From contig CAZMBI010000005.1 of NCBI GenBank assembly GCA_964564675.1, positions 43,397-107,396 on the forward strand: 64,000 nt of DNA, written 5' to 3'. Positions 16,966 to 24,920 of the stretch are shown piece by piece (position 1 is the stretch's first letter; every line of letters begins with the position of its first letter). Origin of the DNA: CAZMBI01 sp964564675 (lineage in GTDB: Bacteria; Pseudomonadota; Alphaproteobacteria; Rickettsiales; UBA3002). Under the pieces are notes generated by a model. It saw only the letters and a program-made list of their open reading frames with translations. It was not told the DNA's origin and did not search any database. Both the position numbers and the translations under genes were made by a program.

Positions 16966-17529
16966 CTATTGTACAATGATCTCGCTGAAAAGTATATCAT
17001 TGACCTTGTGTGGCTGAATCGCCGTATTCAGGCGCATCAGCAACTCTTCGCGCAGCCGGTAAATACCGGCGGAGCCCGACAGATCGCTGGGCCGCAATTC
17101 GCGTAAATAAGTATTAAACACGTCCTCGATGCGCGGCCGATTGGCATCAATCACCGGGATCACATCTGGCCCCGAAAGTTCCAGCGTCACTTTCATTTTC
17201 AAGAAGCTGGTCTTCTCGCCGGTTGTACTCAGGTTCACCAGAAATTCCGGCATTTCGTAATAGACCGGCCCGCCAATCAGGTTGCCTTCCTCATCATATT
17301 GCGGCGCGGCGTCCGCCTGCCTGCCCGTTTCGGACGCTTCACCCGGCTCGGGCTGCGTATCAGCCATCTCCTCGCCAGAGTCCGGCAGCCCCAGCAAACC
17401 GGAAAAATACACTCCGGCCCCGACACCCGCCAGCAGCAGCACCGCTAAAATGATAAGCAGCAGCGTTTTTTTGCCGCCAACGGATTTCGATTCCTCGTCC
17501 TGATTGTCTTCACTGATATCATCATCCAT
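16966..17529 (-). CDS. fliL: flagellar basal body-associated protein FliL
   Basis: 187 residues: short acidic cytoplasmic N terminus, one membrane helix (KTLLLIILAVLLLAGVGAGVYF, about 20-42), an acidic linker, then the conserved periplasmic domain (YYEMPEFLVNLSTT to the C-terminal VNDILFSEIIVQ). FliL surrounds the stator and stabilises torque generation. First gene of the leftward operon; its promoter must lie in 17530-17847. Confidence 0.93.
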   Translation of the reverse strand: MDDDISEDNQDEESKSVGGKKTLLLIILAVLLLAGVGAGVYFSGLLGLPDSGEEMADTQPEPGEASETGRQADAAPQYDEEGNLIGGPVYYEMPEFLVNLSTTGEKTSFLKMKVTLELSGPDVIPVIDANRPRIEDVFNTYLRELRPSDLSGSAGIYRLREELLMRLNTAIQPHKVNDILFSEIIVQ

Positions 17530-17847
17530 AGCTCGGCCAGTGCTCCCTTAGATATTTTTCGTACGCGTCGTTTTGACACCCCTTCGCCATGGATGCCAGA
17601 AGAAAATGCAAGGTGCCGCTAAAGCGCAGTTAGTTACTCTTTTTGTTGTACTGAAAGCACAAAGCACGTGCAATAGGCAAATTATTCCCTTTCGATCATA
17701 GGGTGCTGGAAATGCTGTATTTTGATCACGCACGCGGATCGCACCCCGCCATTCGGACGCGCTGAGTGCGCGACGCATCTGGCACGAATAGTGCATGACG
17801 TGTCGTATAATCAGACTAACGTGCAGTCACATTGGAGCGGGTCACGC
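17530..17847. other. divergent promoter region between fliL and flgF
   Basis: 318 bases without a convincing gene. The right part has a strong sigma-54-type promoter toward flgF (separate entry). No equally good match is seen toward fliL. Confidence 0.6.
17780..17795 (+). promoter_or_regulatory. sigma-54 (RpoN) promoter upstream of flgF
   Basis: TGGCACGAATAGTGCA matches the -24/-12 consensus TGGCACG-N4-TTGCA with one mismatch in the -12 box. GG (17781-17782) and GC (17793-17794) are separated by exactly 10 bases, as required. Predicted transcript start is near 17806, about 42 bases before the flgF ATG. Sigma-54 control of rod/hook genes is established in Caulobacter. Confidence 0.75.
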
Positions 17848-18588
17848 ATGGATAACAGTATTTACATATCATTATCACGCCAGCTGGCGTTATTCCGCGA
17901 TATGACGGTGACGGCCAATAACATCGCCAATGCCGACACGCCGGGATATAACGCCGAAAAAATGATGTTTACGGATTATCTGGTCGATGACGGCAATCGG
18001 CACAAGATGGCATTCGCTCAGGATATCGGTTCGTACCGGGATTTAAGCCAGGGCCCGATTGAGCATACCGGCAACCCGTTCGATCTGGCCGTCACCGGGC
18101 CCGGCTATTTCATTGTCGAAACCGCTTTGGGTGAACGCTACAGCAAGGCCGGCAATTTTACCCTGGGCGCGGACGGGATGTTGATGACCCCTACTGGCAA
18201 CCCCGTACTCAGCCCCAACGGTGACCGTATCTTTGTGCAAAACACTGATCGCAATATCACCATCGGTGAAACCGGCCAGATTTCAGTGCGCACGCCGGAT
18301 GGTGCGCTGGAGCAGCGCGGCCAGATCGGTATGGTCGAGTTCGAAGACGAGCAGGCCATGGAGCGCCTGAACGGCCAGCTTTACAACACCGAACAGGAGC
18401 CGCTTGACGCAGTGAATTCGCGCATGCTGCAGGGGGTGATCGAATCCTCTAACGTGTCCCCGGTTCTTGAGTTGGTACGGACCACGGAGCTCTCACGCAG
18501 CACCGCCAGCACCGCCAAATTTATCGAAGTGATGTATGATCTTGAGCGTAAAACCTCGAACACATACACCAAGAGTCAACAAAACTAA
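17848..18588 (+). CDS. flgF: flagellar basal-body rod protein FlgF
   Basis: Proximal rod subunit. 246 residues from ATG 17848, after GGAGCGGG; longer in-frame starts would read through the sigma-54 promoter. The N-terminal rod motif is MTVTANNIANADTPGYNAEKM and the C-terminal heptad region ends LELVRTTELSRSTASTAKF. First gene of flgF-flgG-flgA-flgH; flgG follows after 25 bases. Confidence 0.95.
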   Translation: MDNSIYISLSRQLALFRDMTVTANNIANADTPGYNAEKMMFTDYLVDDGNRHKMAFAQDIGSYRDLSQGPIEHTGNPFDLAVTGPGYFIVETALGERYSKAGNFTLGADGMLMTPTGNPVLSPNGDRIFVQNTDRNITIGETGQISVRTPDGALEQRGQIGMVEFEDEQAMERLNGQLYNTEQEPLDAVNSRMLQGVIESSNVSPVLELVRTTELSRSTASTAKFIEVMYDLERKTSNTYTKSQQN

Positions 18589-18613
18589 AAACACGATAAA
18601 GGAGTTGTGACCC

Positions 18614-19399
18614 ATGCGTTCTTTACACATTGCCGCCACCGGGATGCTGGCCCAGCAGACCAATGTGAACGTGATCTCTCAGAATCTCGCCAACCAGACG
18701 ACAACAGGCTACAAGCTGCAACGCGCGGAATTTCAGGATCTCATCTATCAGGACTTACGACGGATCGGCAGTAACTCCTCGGATGTGGGCACCATTGTCC
18801 CCACCGGAGTACAGCTCGGTTTAGGGGTCAAAACCGGGGCCATTTCGCGCAATACCGAGCAAGGCACCGTACAGCAGACGGAAAACCCGCTGGATCTGGC
18901 GATTCAGGGTGAAGGCTATTTTCAGATCGAGCTGCCCAATGGTGAGATTGCTTATACCCGTGACGGCGCGTTCAAGCTGTCGCCCGACGGGGAAATTGTC
19001 ACGCTGGACGGTTACATCGTCGAGCCGGCCATTACCGTGCCCGAGGATGCGATTGATATTGCCATCAATGCCGCCGGCGAGGTGGAAGTCACACTTGAAG
19101 GCCAGGTGGAACCGGCTAATCTCGGTCAGCTTGAAGTCAGCACTTTTATCAACCCGGCCGGACTGGAGGCCATCGGCGATAACCTGTTTCTGGAAACCCC
19201 CGCCTCGGGTGACCCGATCGTTGGCATTGCCGGCGAGGAAGGAGTGGGCACGCTGTTGCAGGGCTATCTGGAAAACTCCAACGTGGATCCGGTGCGCGAA
19301 ATCACCAACCTGATCGTTGCCCAGCGCGCTTACGAGATGAACTCGAAAGTCATCACCACATCCGATGAAATGCTGCAGGCATTGAACCAGTCAGCATAG
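18614..19399 (+). CDS. flgG: flagellar basal-body distal rod protein FlgG
   Basis: Distal rod subunit, 261 residues, the standard length. N-terminal LHIAATGMLAQQTNVNVISQ, the ANQTTTGYKLQRAEFQDLIY block, and the C-terminal SNVDPVREITNLIVAQRAYE are diagnostic. AAGGAG stands 8 bases before the ATG. Confidence 0.97.
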   Translation: MRSLHIAATGMLAQQTNVNVISQNLANQTTTGYKLQRAEFQDLIYQDLRRIGSNSSDVGTIVPTGVQLGLGVKTGAISRNTEQGTVQQTENPLDLAIQGEGYFQIELPNGEIAYTRDGAFKLSPDGEIVTLDGYIVEPAITVPEDAIDIAINAAGEVEVTLEGQVEPANLGQLEVSTFINPAGLEAIGDNLFLETPASGDPIVGIAGEEGVGTLLQGYLENSNVDPVREITNLIVAQRAYEMNSKVITTSDEMLQALNQSA

Positions 19400-19416
19400 A
19401 GATATGAGGAAACGAT

Positions 19417-20196
19417 ATGACCGCTAATATGCAAGCCTCGCCACCCCGTCTATCACCTGGCGTTCGGTTGCTCGGCTTTGTCGCCGCCATGCTTATACTC
19501 GCCGGCATCGGCGCGATGGCGCATGCGGCCAACCAGCGCCATATGCTAACCGTATCCGAACTTGAATCGCGTCTGGCGGATGAGCTTGAAGCGCTGGGCG
19601 CCGGTGAATCAGTCAGCGTTAGCCTGATCGGGCGTTACAACGATGTGCTGCATGACAGTAAACGCCCCGTTCATTTGCAGTTCCAGTCGCTTGATTTTGA
19701 TGCGCGCGACAATACCTGGCACGGTGAGATCAAACTGTTCAACGGGGATACGCTGGCGCAAACGATGCCGCTTAAGGGGCGCTTTCAGCCCCTGGTAGCG
19801 GTGCCGGTGCTCAAACACCGCCTGCATCGCCGTGATGTCATCGAAGAGGTGGACATTACCTGGCAAGACGTGCCCGAGCATCGTCTGCGCAAGGATGTAA
19901 TTTTAAGCAGCAGTGAGCTGGTCGGCATGTCGCCGCGGCGGGTGATTTCCGATGGCCGCGCCATTCGCGTGTCAGAAATCGAAAAGCCGATTGTCATGAG
20001 TCGCGGCGATATAGTACAAATTCGCTACAATACGCCTAAAATTGAGATTCGTACTATCGGCGAAGCGATGGATGATGCCGCCACCGGCGACCGGATCCGT
20101 ATTCGCAATTCGGAAAGCGACATCGTGGTTCAGGCCGAAGTGCTTGGGCCGGGAATGGCGCAAGTGAAGGATTTAATGCAAATATCACAGAATTGA
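19417..20196 (+). CDS. flgA: flagellar P-ring assembly chaperone FlgA
   Basis: Periplasmic chaperone for the P ring protein FlgI. 259 residues: N-terminal membrane/signal segment (LLGFVAAMLILAGIGAMAHA, about 18-37), middle domain, then the SAF domain from about 130 (LVAVPVLKHRLHRRDVIEEV) ending VLGPGMAQVKDLMQI. TGAGGA precedes the ATG. The flgH start lies 5 bases after the stop. Confidence 0.9.
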   Translation: MTANMQASPPRLSPGVRLLGFVAAMLILAGIGAMAHAANQRHMLTVSELESRLADELEALGAGESVSVSLIGRYNDVLHDSKRPVHLQFQSLDFDARDNTWHGEIKLFNGDTLAQTMPLKGRFQPLVAVPVLKHRLHRRDVIEEVDITWQDVPEHRLRKDVILSSSELVGMSPRRVISDGRAIRVSEIEKPIVMSRGDIVQIRYNTPKIEIRTIGEAMDDAATGDRIRIRNSESDIVVQAEVLGPGMAQVKDLMQISQN

Positions 20197-20201
20197 CGCT
20201 T

Positions 20202-20942
20202 ATGAAACGCCCGCTTTACCTGCTTTTATGTATTGCCCTTGCCGGTCTGAGCGCATGCGCCAGCACCATGGACAAGCTGGAACGCGTGGGTAAAGAACCG
20301 CCTATGAGCATAGTAGAAAATCCGCATGTGAAACCGGAATATAAGCCGCTCAGCTGGCCGATGCCCAAGCCCGAGCCGGAAACAACAAAATACGTCAATT
20401 CCCTGTGGCGGCCCGGTGCACGTTCGTTTTTCCGCGATCAGCGCGCCAGCCGCGTGGGTGACATTTTACGCGTACGCGTGGAAATCGATGACGAAGCCGA
20501 AATTGATAACGAAACGCTGCGCAACCGCGAAACCAACGAAGATGTGCAGGTGCCCAACCTGTTTGGCAGCCTGCGCGGCAAGGTGGTTCCCGGCAACCGA
20601 CAAGACCCGCTGTTTGGCCTAAGCGCTGAGAACGAAAGTGATGGCAGGGGGGAAATCGAGCGTGAGGAACAAATCCGCACGCAGGTGGCAGCCCTTGTCA
20701 CGCAGGTGCTGCCCAACGGCAATCTGGTGATTGATGGCAGCCAGGAAATACGCGTGAATTTCGAAGTGCGCGAACTGACGGTTCAGGGCGTGGTGCGCCC
20801 GGAAGATATCGCCTCGGATAATACCATTGATGCCAGCCAGATCGCCGAAGCGCGCATTGTTTATGGCGGCCGCGGCCAGTTGACTGATGTCCAGCAACCG
20901 CGTTGGGGCTATCAGGTCATCGAGGCGGTCAGCCCATTTTAG
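20202..20942 (+). CDS. flgH: flagellar L-ring lipoprotein FlgH
   Basis: Outer-membrane L-ring subunit. 246 residues from ATG 20202. Lipoprotein signal MKRPLYLLLCIALAGLSAC with lipobox LSAC (Cys at 19). Family blocks SLWRPGARSFFRDQRASRVG, DILRVRVEIDD and the C-terminal GVVRPEDIASDNTIDASQIA are present. A TTG nine bases earlier is in frame but less likely. flgI, usually next, is absent; a repeat element and an opposite-strand gene follow. Confidence 0.95.
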   Translation: MKRPLYLLLCIALAGLSACASTMDKLERVGKEPPMSIVENPHVKPEYKPLSWPMPKPEPETTKYVNSLWRPGARSFFRDQRASRVGDILRVRVEIDDEAEIDNETLRNRETNEDVQVPNLFGSLRGKVVPGNRQDPLFGLSAENESDGRGEIEREEQIRTQVAALVTQVLPNGNLVIDGSQEIRVNFEVRELTVQGVVRPEDIASDNTIDASQIAEARIVYGGRGQLTDVQQPRWGYQVIEAVSPF

Positions 20943-20967
20943 CGCGTTATTTGCCGAGCACGAAATC

Positions 20968-21101
20968 TATTATCATTCCACTTCATTTTCCTGCGGCATC
21001 CCAGCGAAAGCTGGGGTTTCGACGAGGTTGGCGCTTCATTTCTCTGGATTCCTGCATACGCAGCAATGACGGCGATGGGAAAAGTGAAGTGAAATGACTA
21101 T
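20968..21101. repeat. MITE/REP-like element with about 19-24 base terminal inverted repeats
   Basis: Left end 20974-20991 (CATTCCACTTCATTTTCC) and right end 21078-21096 are reverse complements with one mismatch and one one-base gap; weaker pairing extends about five bases outward. Inside are CCCAGC-GAAA-GCTGGG (a perfect hairpin at 21000-21015) and TTCCTGCATACGCAGCAATGAC, the familiar pattern of intergenic palindromic repeats. No coding potential is seen. Confidence 0.65.
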
Positions 21102-21151
21102 AGCCGGCGGTATGTCAACACCATCAAGCCGATGAAACGATGGCTGCGGTG

Positions 21152-21780
21152 TTATGCGCCAAGCATGACGTCCTCACGTGCGCGTTCGGAGGGAGTGCGC
21201 GCGTCAGGAACCTCCGGGGCTTTAAGCTGCCCAGTATCCGCTAAGGCAATCTCCTGTCCGGCCAGGCCACCATACACATCTTGCCCGGCATAAAAGGCGC
21301 GCTCCATGAAATCTTCCGCCGCGCCACCGACGCCCAGCTCCTGCCGCCCCATTTCCTGTTGCAGCCGGTACATCACTTGCGCATAAAATTGCCCTACCTG
21401 CGCTGCCTGATCGGCAACCGTCCTGCTTTGCTCTCCCTGCCCGTCAAAGGCCATGCCATCCATTACCAGTTCCTGCTGGTCGGTATCCAGTGACGGATCG
21501 TCCCAGATAGTGGCAGCCTCTTCCTCGCCATCTCGGCCCATGGCCATACTGGCCATCATCATCAAGCCACCGACGGCAAAATATTTGCCGGTCGTGCCCG
21601 CTATGTTACCGGCCAGGCTGCCGGCAGTATTGATACTGCCATCCACCCGTTCACCGGCGGCCTCAACCGCAAAATCTCCACTGTCGCGGCCGCCTTCTGC
21701 CACTTCAAGCACGGCGTCTTGCATATCAAACGTTGAATCGGCAGATCGGGTATCGCGTTGATCACCACGCTGTGGTTGTG
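21152..21780 (-). CDS. unknown protein, C-terminal part, open into assembly gap
   Basis: The frame is open through 21780 into the N run, so the ATG at 21724 is probably internal: upstream residues continue as QPQRGDQRDTRSADSTFD. About 209 residues are visible: an Ala/Gly-rich region, one possible membrane helix (YFAVGGLMMMASMAMG), an acidic stretch (WDDPSLDTDQQELVMDG), and a helical Gln-rich region (QVGQFYAQVMYRLQQEMG). I do not recognise a family. It converges on flgH with the MITE-like element between. Confidence 0.6.
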
Positions 21781-21880
21781 NNNNNNNNNNNNNNNNNNNN
21801 NNNNNNNNNNNNNNNNNNNNNNNNNNNNNNNNNNNNNNNNNNNNNNNNNNNNNNNNNNNNNNNNNNNNNNNNNNNNNNNN
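21781..21880. other. assembly gap (100 N)
   Basis: Exactly 100 unknown bases, a conventional scaffold placeholder; the true length is unknown. The gap falls inside a probable gene. Confidence 0.99.
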
Positions 21881-21987
21881 GCGGACCCTTGCGCCTTGGG
21901 CACGTTAGGCGATAACGAAAATAGTTCGGCATGCGACACAGGCTTGCCGCCGGTAATGACTGAGGCATCTTGTACAGCTATACTCAT
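21881..21987 (-). CDS. unknown protein, N-terminal fragment next to assembly gap
   Basis: 35 residues from ATG 21987 (MSIAVQDASVITGGKPVSHA and on to PNVPKAQGS), open into the gap. It is on the same strand as the fragment at 21152-21780 and may be the N terminus of the same protein. If so, the missing piece must have a length of 3n+2 bases; the placeholder length (100) does not keep frame. Confidence 0.45.
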
Positions 21988-22162
21988 ATTGGTGCTTATT
22001 TTAACAAAATCTGCTGGCAGCCGCCATCAAATTGTCACACCAATTGCGTTAAACACAACAACTTGCCGCTGAAAAAGCCCGGCCGGGCGCCGAGCCGCGG
22101 TGTCTTCCCGTGCGCCGCCGGCAACCAATGCCAGCAAACGCACAGGGAAGACGTATGTGGCT

Positions 22163-22918
22163 TTATCGCCGCTCGCCGAACAGGCGCAGCAGCAGAATAA
22201 ACAGGTTGATAAAATCAAGATACAGGCTCAGCGCGCCCATAATTGACGATTTGGCGAGCGCGTCGCCCTGCCCTTGATACTGATAATACATACTTTTCAG
22301 CTTCTGCGTATCATAGGCGATCAGGCCGACGAAAATCAGCACGCCGACGATCGAAATCGCGTAATACAGCGCCGAGCTCTGCAGGAAAATATTGACGATT
22401 GAGGCGATGACGATACCGATCACGCCCATAAACAGGAACGATCCCCAGCCGGTCAGGTCTTTTTTCGTCGTATAGCCCCACAGGCTCATTGCGCCGAACG
22501 TGCCGGCCGTAATGAAAAACACGCGGGTAATACTCTCCCCCGTAAAGAAGGCAAACACATAATAAAGCGACAGCCCCATCAGAAAACTATAACCCCAGAA
22601 CCAGAACTGGGCCGCCTGCAGGCTCATTTTGTGCATGCGCGCGCCGAGATAAAACACCACACCCAGCGGGGCCAGCATGACCACCCAGGCCAGCGCCGAC
22701 ATACCATAGCTGCCGTCTGCACTCTGGCTGATCATCAGCGACATAAACGCCTCGGACGAGGACGCGAAATAGGCCACTAGGCCGGTGATAATAAGTGCGC
22801 TGGCCATATAATTATAGACCTGCAGCATATACTGGCGCAGGCCGGCATCGACCTCTTTAGTCGCATAACCCGTCGTCGTGTTCGACGACATACGCGCTTG
22901 TTTATTAAATAAATCCAT
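22163..22918 (-). CDS. Bax inhibitor-1/YccA family membrane protein
   Basis: 251 residues with seven hydrophobic segments beginning at about residue 32 (YMLQVYNYMASALIITGLVA). The family blocks GVVFYLGARMHKMS and GLIAYDTQKLKSMYY near the C terminus are typical (the conserved Asp of AYDTQ is part of the pH-sensing/ion pathway in BsYetJ). Family members are pH-sensitive calcium leak channels or FtsH modulators (YccA); the specific role here is open. GGAGGATT lies just upstream of the ATG. Confidence 0.93.
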   Translation of the reverse strand: MDLFNKQARMSSNTTTGYATKEVDAGLRQYMLQVYNYMASALIITGLVAYFASSSEAFMSLMISQSADGSYGMSALAWVVMLAPLGVVFYLGARMHKMSLQAAQFWFWGYSFLMGLSLYYVFAFFTGESITRVFFITAGTFGAMSLWGYTTKKDLTGWGSFLFMGVIGIVIASIVNIFLQSSALYYAISIVGVLIFVGLIAYDTQKLKSMYYQYQGQGDALAKSSIMGALSLYLDFINLFILLLRLFGERR

Positions 22919-23189
22919 GGATAATCCTCCTTAGTCAGGTAACCGCTAACGTATCTTTTTTTCATTATTCCAACATAAAAGCAATCATAGCTTTATAATT
23001 ATTATAGGGTATTTTCGCTGCCGTGCAAGGGAATGCGGATAAATAGCATAGCGATTTACTAGGCGCACGCAACGGGTTTTCACTTGCCAAACGCCAGCGC
23101 GCACGCTATATGTTTCGCTCTTTTTTAGGTCGCCGGGCCATGATTTGGCATGCCTGGGCGGCTTAACACCCTTTAATACGGAGACAAAA

Positions 23190-23390
23190 ATGCCAAAAAT
23201 GAAGACTAAAAGCGGCGCCAAAAAACGTTTTTCGTTCACGGCGACGGGCAAAATCAAATGCGCCCAGGCCGGCAAACGCCACGGCATGATCAAGCGCACC
23301 AAAGATCAGATCCGCAATCAGCGCGGCACCGCCGTGCTCTCCGACGCGGATGCCAAAATCGTGAAACCCTTTCTGCCCTACAGCGGTTAA
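23190..23390 (+). CDS. rpmI: 50S ribosomal protein L35
   Basis: 66 residues beginning MPKMKTKSGAKKRFSFTATG, the classic L35 N terminus, ending VKPFLPYSG. ATG 23190 follows GGAGAC; a longer in-frame start at 23145 adds non-homologous residues. First of the rpmI-rplT-pheS-pheT operon. infC, often upstream, is not in the window. Confidence 0.97.
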   Translation: MPKMKTKSGAKKRFSFTATGKIKCAQAGKRHGMIKRTKDQIRNQRGTAVLSDADAKIVKPFLPYSG

Positions 23391-23402
23391 CAGGAGGACA
23401 GC

Positions 23403-23768
23403 ATGGCACATGTTAAACGTGGCGTGACGGGCCGTAACCGTCATCGGAAGATCGTCAAAATGGCCAAGGGCTATCGTGGGCGCTCCAAAAATTGCTTCCG
23501 CGTGGCCATCCAGAAGGTCGAAAAGGGCATGCAATATGCCTATCGCGATCGCAAGGCAAAAAAGCGGACTTTTCGCGGCCTGTGGATACAGCGCATCAAT
23601 GCCGGCGCGCGCCAGCACGGCATGGCCTATTCACAGTTCATAAATGGCTTGAACAAAGCCGGCGTAACGCTTGATCGTAAAGCATTGGCAGATATTGCAG
23701 TACATGATGAAACGCTGTTTGCTGACCTGGTCAAACAATCGCAGGCGGCGCTGAAACAGGCGGTGTAA
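23403..23768 (+). CDS. rplT: 50S ribosomal protein L20
   Basis: 121 residues: basic N-terminal extension (VKRGVTGRNRHRKIVKMAKG) that threads into 23S rRNA, then the globular domain (WIQRINAGARQHGMAYSQFI). In many bacteria L20 represses its own operon; no leader structure was identified here. It begins 12 bases after rpmI with GGAGGA before the ATG. Confidence 0.98.
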   Translation: MAHVKRGVTGRNRHRKIVKMAKGYRGRSKNCFRVAIQKVEKGMQYAYRDRKAKKRTFRGLWIQRINAGARQHGMAYSQFINGLNKAGVTLDRKALADIAVHDETLFADLVKQSQAALKQAV

Positions 23769-23846
23769 CCTAAGCGCGCCATGCTGCGGCCGGGTGCAGG
23801 CGCACGCAATCCCTTGCGATCCCGTGCAGCGTCTCAGGCACGCCGA

Positions 23847-24920
23847 ATGAGCGAAAAAGAAATGGCCAATCTCGCGCGCTTAGAAGAAGAAGCGAAAGCA
23901 GACGTTGAACAAGCAGGCGATTTGCGTGAACTGGACGATATCCGCGTTCAGTGGCTGGGCAAAAAAGGCAGGCTGACCGAGCAGTTAAAAACGCTAGCTA
24001 ATGCATCGGTTGAAGAAAAAAAGACCCTCGGCAAGGCCTTAAACGAACTCAAGCAATCCTTAACCGAATCCATCGAGGCAAGGCAGCAACGCCTGCAGCG
24101 CGCCGAGGTCGAAGCGCGCCTGCAGCATGAGATGGTCGATATCACCCTGCCCGTGCCGGAGGAGCCGGCGGGCTCCATTCACCCGATCAGCCGCGTGATC
24201 AGTGAACTCACTGATATTCTTGCTGATTTCGGGTTTGTGGTGGCCGAAGGCCCGGATATCGAGGATGATTTCCATAATTTCACCGCGCTCAACTTCCCGG
24301 CCAACCATCCGGCGCGGCTGATGCACGATACGTTTTTCTTAAACGGCCGCGATGCGAAGGACCACCCCCTGCTGCTGCGCACCCACACCTCACCCGTTCA
24401 GGTCCGCACCATGTGCAGCGAAACGCCGCCTATTCGTGTGATTGCGCCGGGCGCGACTTATCGCTGCGACTCGGACATAACGCATACGCCGATGTTTCAT
24501 CAGGTTGAAGGGCTGGTCATCGAACAAACCATTCATTTCGGGCATCTCAAAGGCATTCTGCAGGAGCTGGTCGAGGCATTTTTCGGCATTTCCCCGGTAC
24601 CAATGCGCTTTCGCCCGAGCTTTTTTCCTTTCACCGAGCCGTCGGCGGAAGTCGATATCGGCTGCAAGCGGGGTGAGGGGGAGCTGGTGATCGGCGGCGG
24701 CAATGACTGGATGGAGATTCTCGGCTGCGGCATGGTGCATCCCAACGTGCTGCGCCATTGCGGCCTGGATCCGCAGGAATGGCAGGGATTCGCCTTCGGC
24801 ATGGGCGTGGAGCGGCTGGCCATGCTCAAATATAACATCCCCGATTTACGCACATTCTTCGATTCTGACCTGCGCTGGCTGAATCATTACGGCTTCCGAC
24901 CCGTCGGAGGGGCGTCATGA
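23847..24920 (+). CDS. pheS: phenylalanine--tRNA ligase alpha subunit
   Basis: Catalytic subunit of the class II alpha2-beta2 enzyme that charges tRNA-Phe. 357 residues from ATG 23847 (a longer in-frame ATG at 23781 gives an Arg/Ala-rich leader unlike the family). An N-terminal coiled coil binds tRNA (about 10-90). Class II motif 1/2 regions include DDFHNFTALNFPANHPAR and RTHTSPVQVRTM; motif 3 is FGMGVERLAMLKYNIPDLR at the C terminus. The stop overlaps the pheT ATG by 4 bases. Confidence 0.97.
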   Translation: MSEKEMANLARLEEEAKADVEQAGDLRELDDIRVQWLGKKGRLTEQLKTLANASVEEKKTLGKALNELKQSLTESIEARQQRLQRAEVEARLQHEMVDITLPVPEEPAGSIHPISRVISELTDILADFGFVVAEGPDIEDDFHNFTALNFPANHPARLMHDTFFLNGRDAKDHPLLLRTHTSPVQVRTMCSETPPIRVIAPGATYRCDSDITHTPMFHQVEGLVIEQTIHFGHLKGILQELVEAFFGISPVPMRFRPSFFPFTEPSAEVDIGCKRGEGELVIGGGNDWMEILGCGMVHPNVLRHCGLDPQEWQGFAFGMGVERLAMLKYNIPDLRTFFDSDLRWLNHYGFRPVGGAS

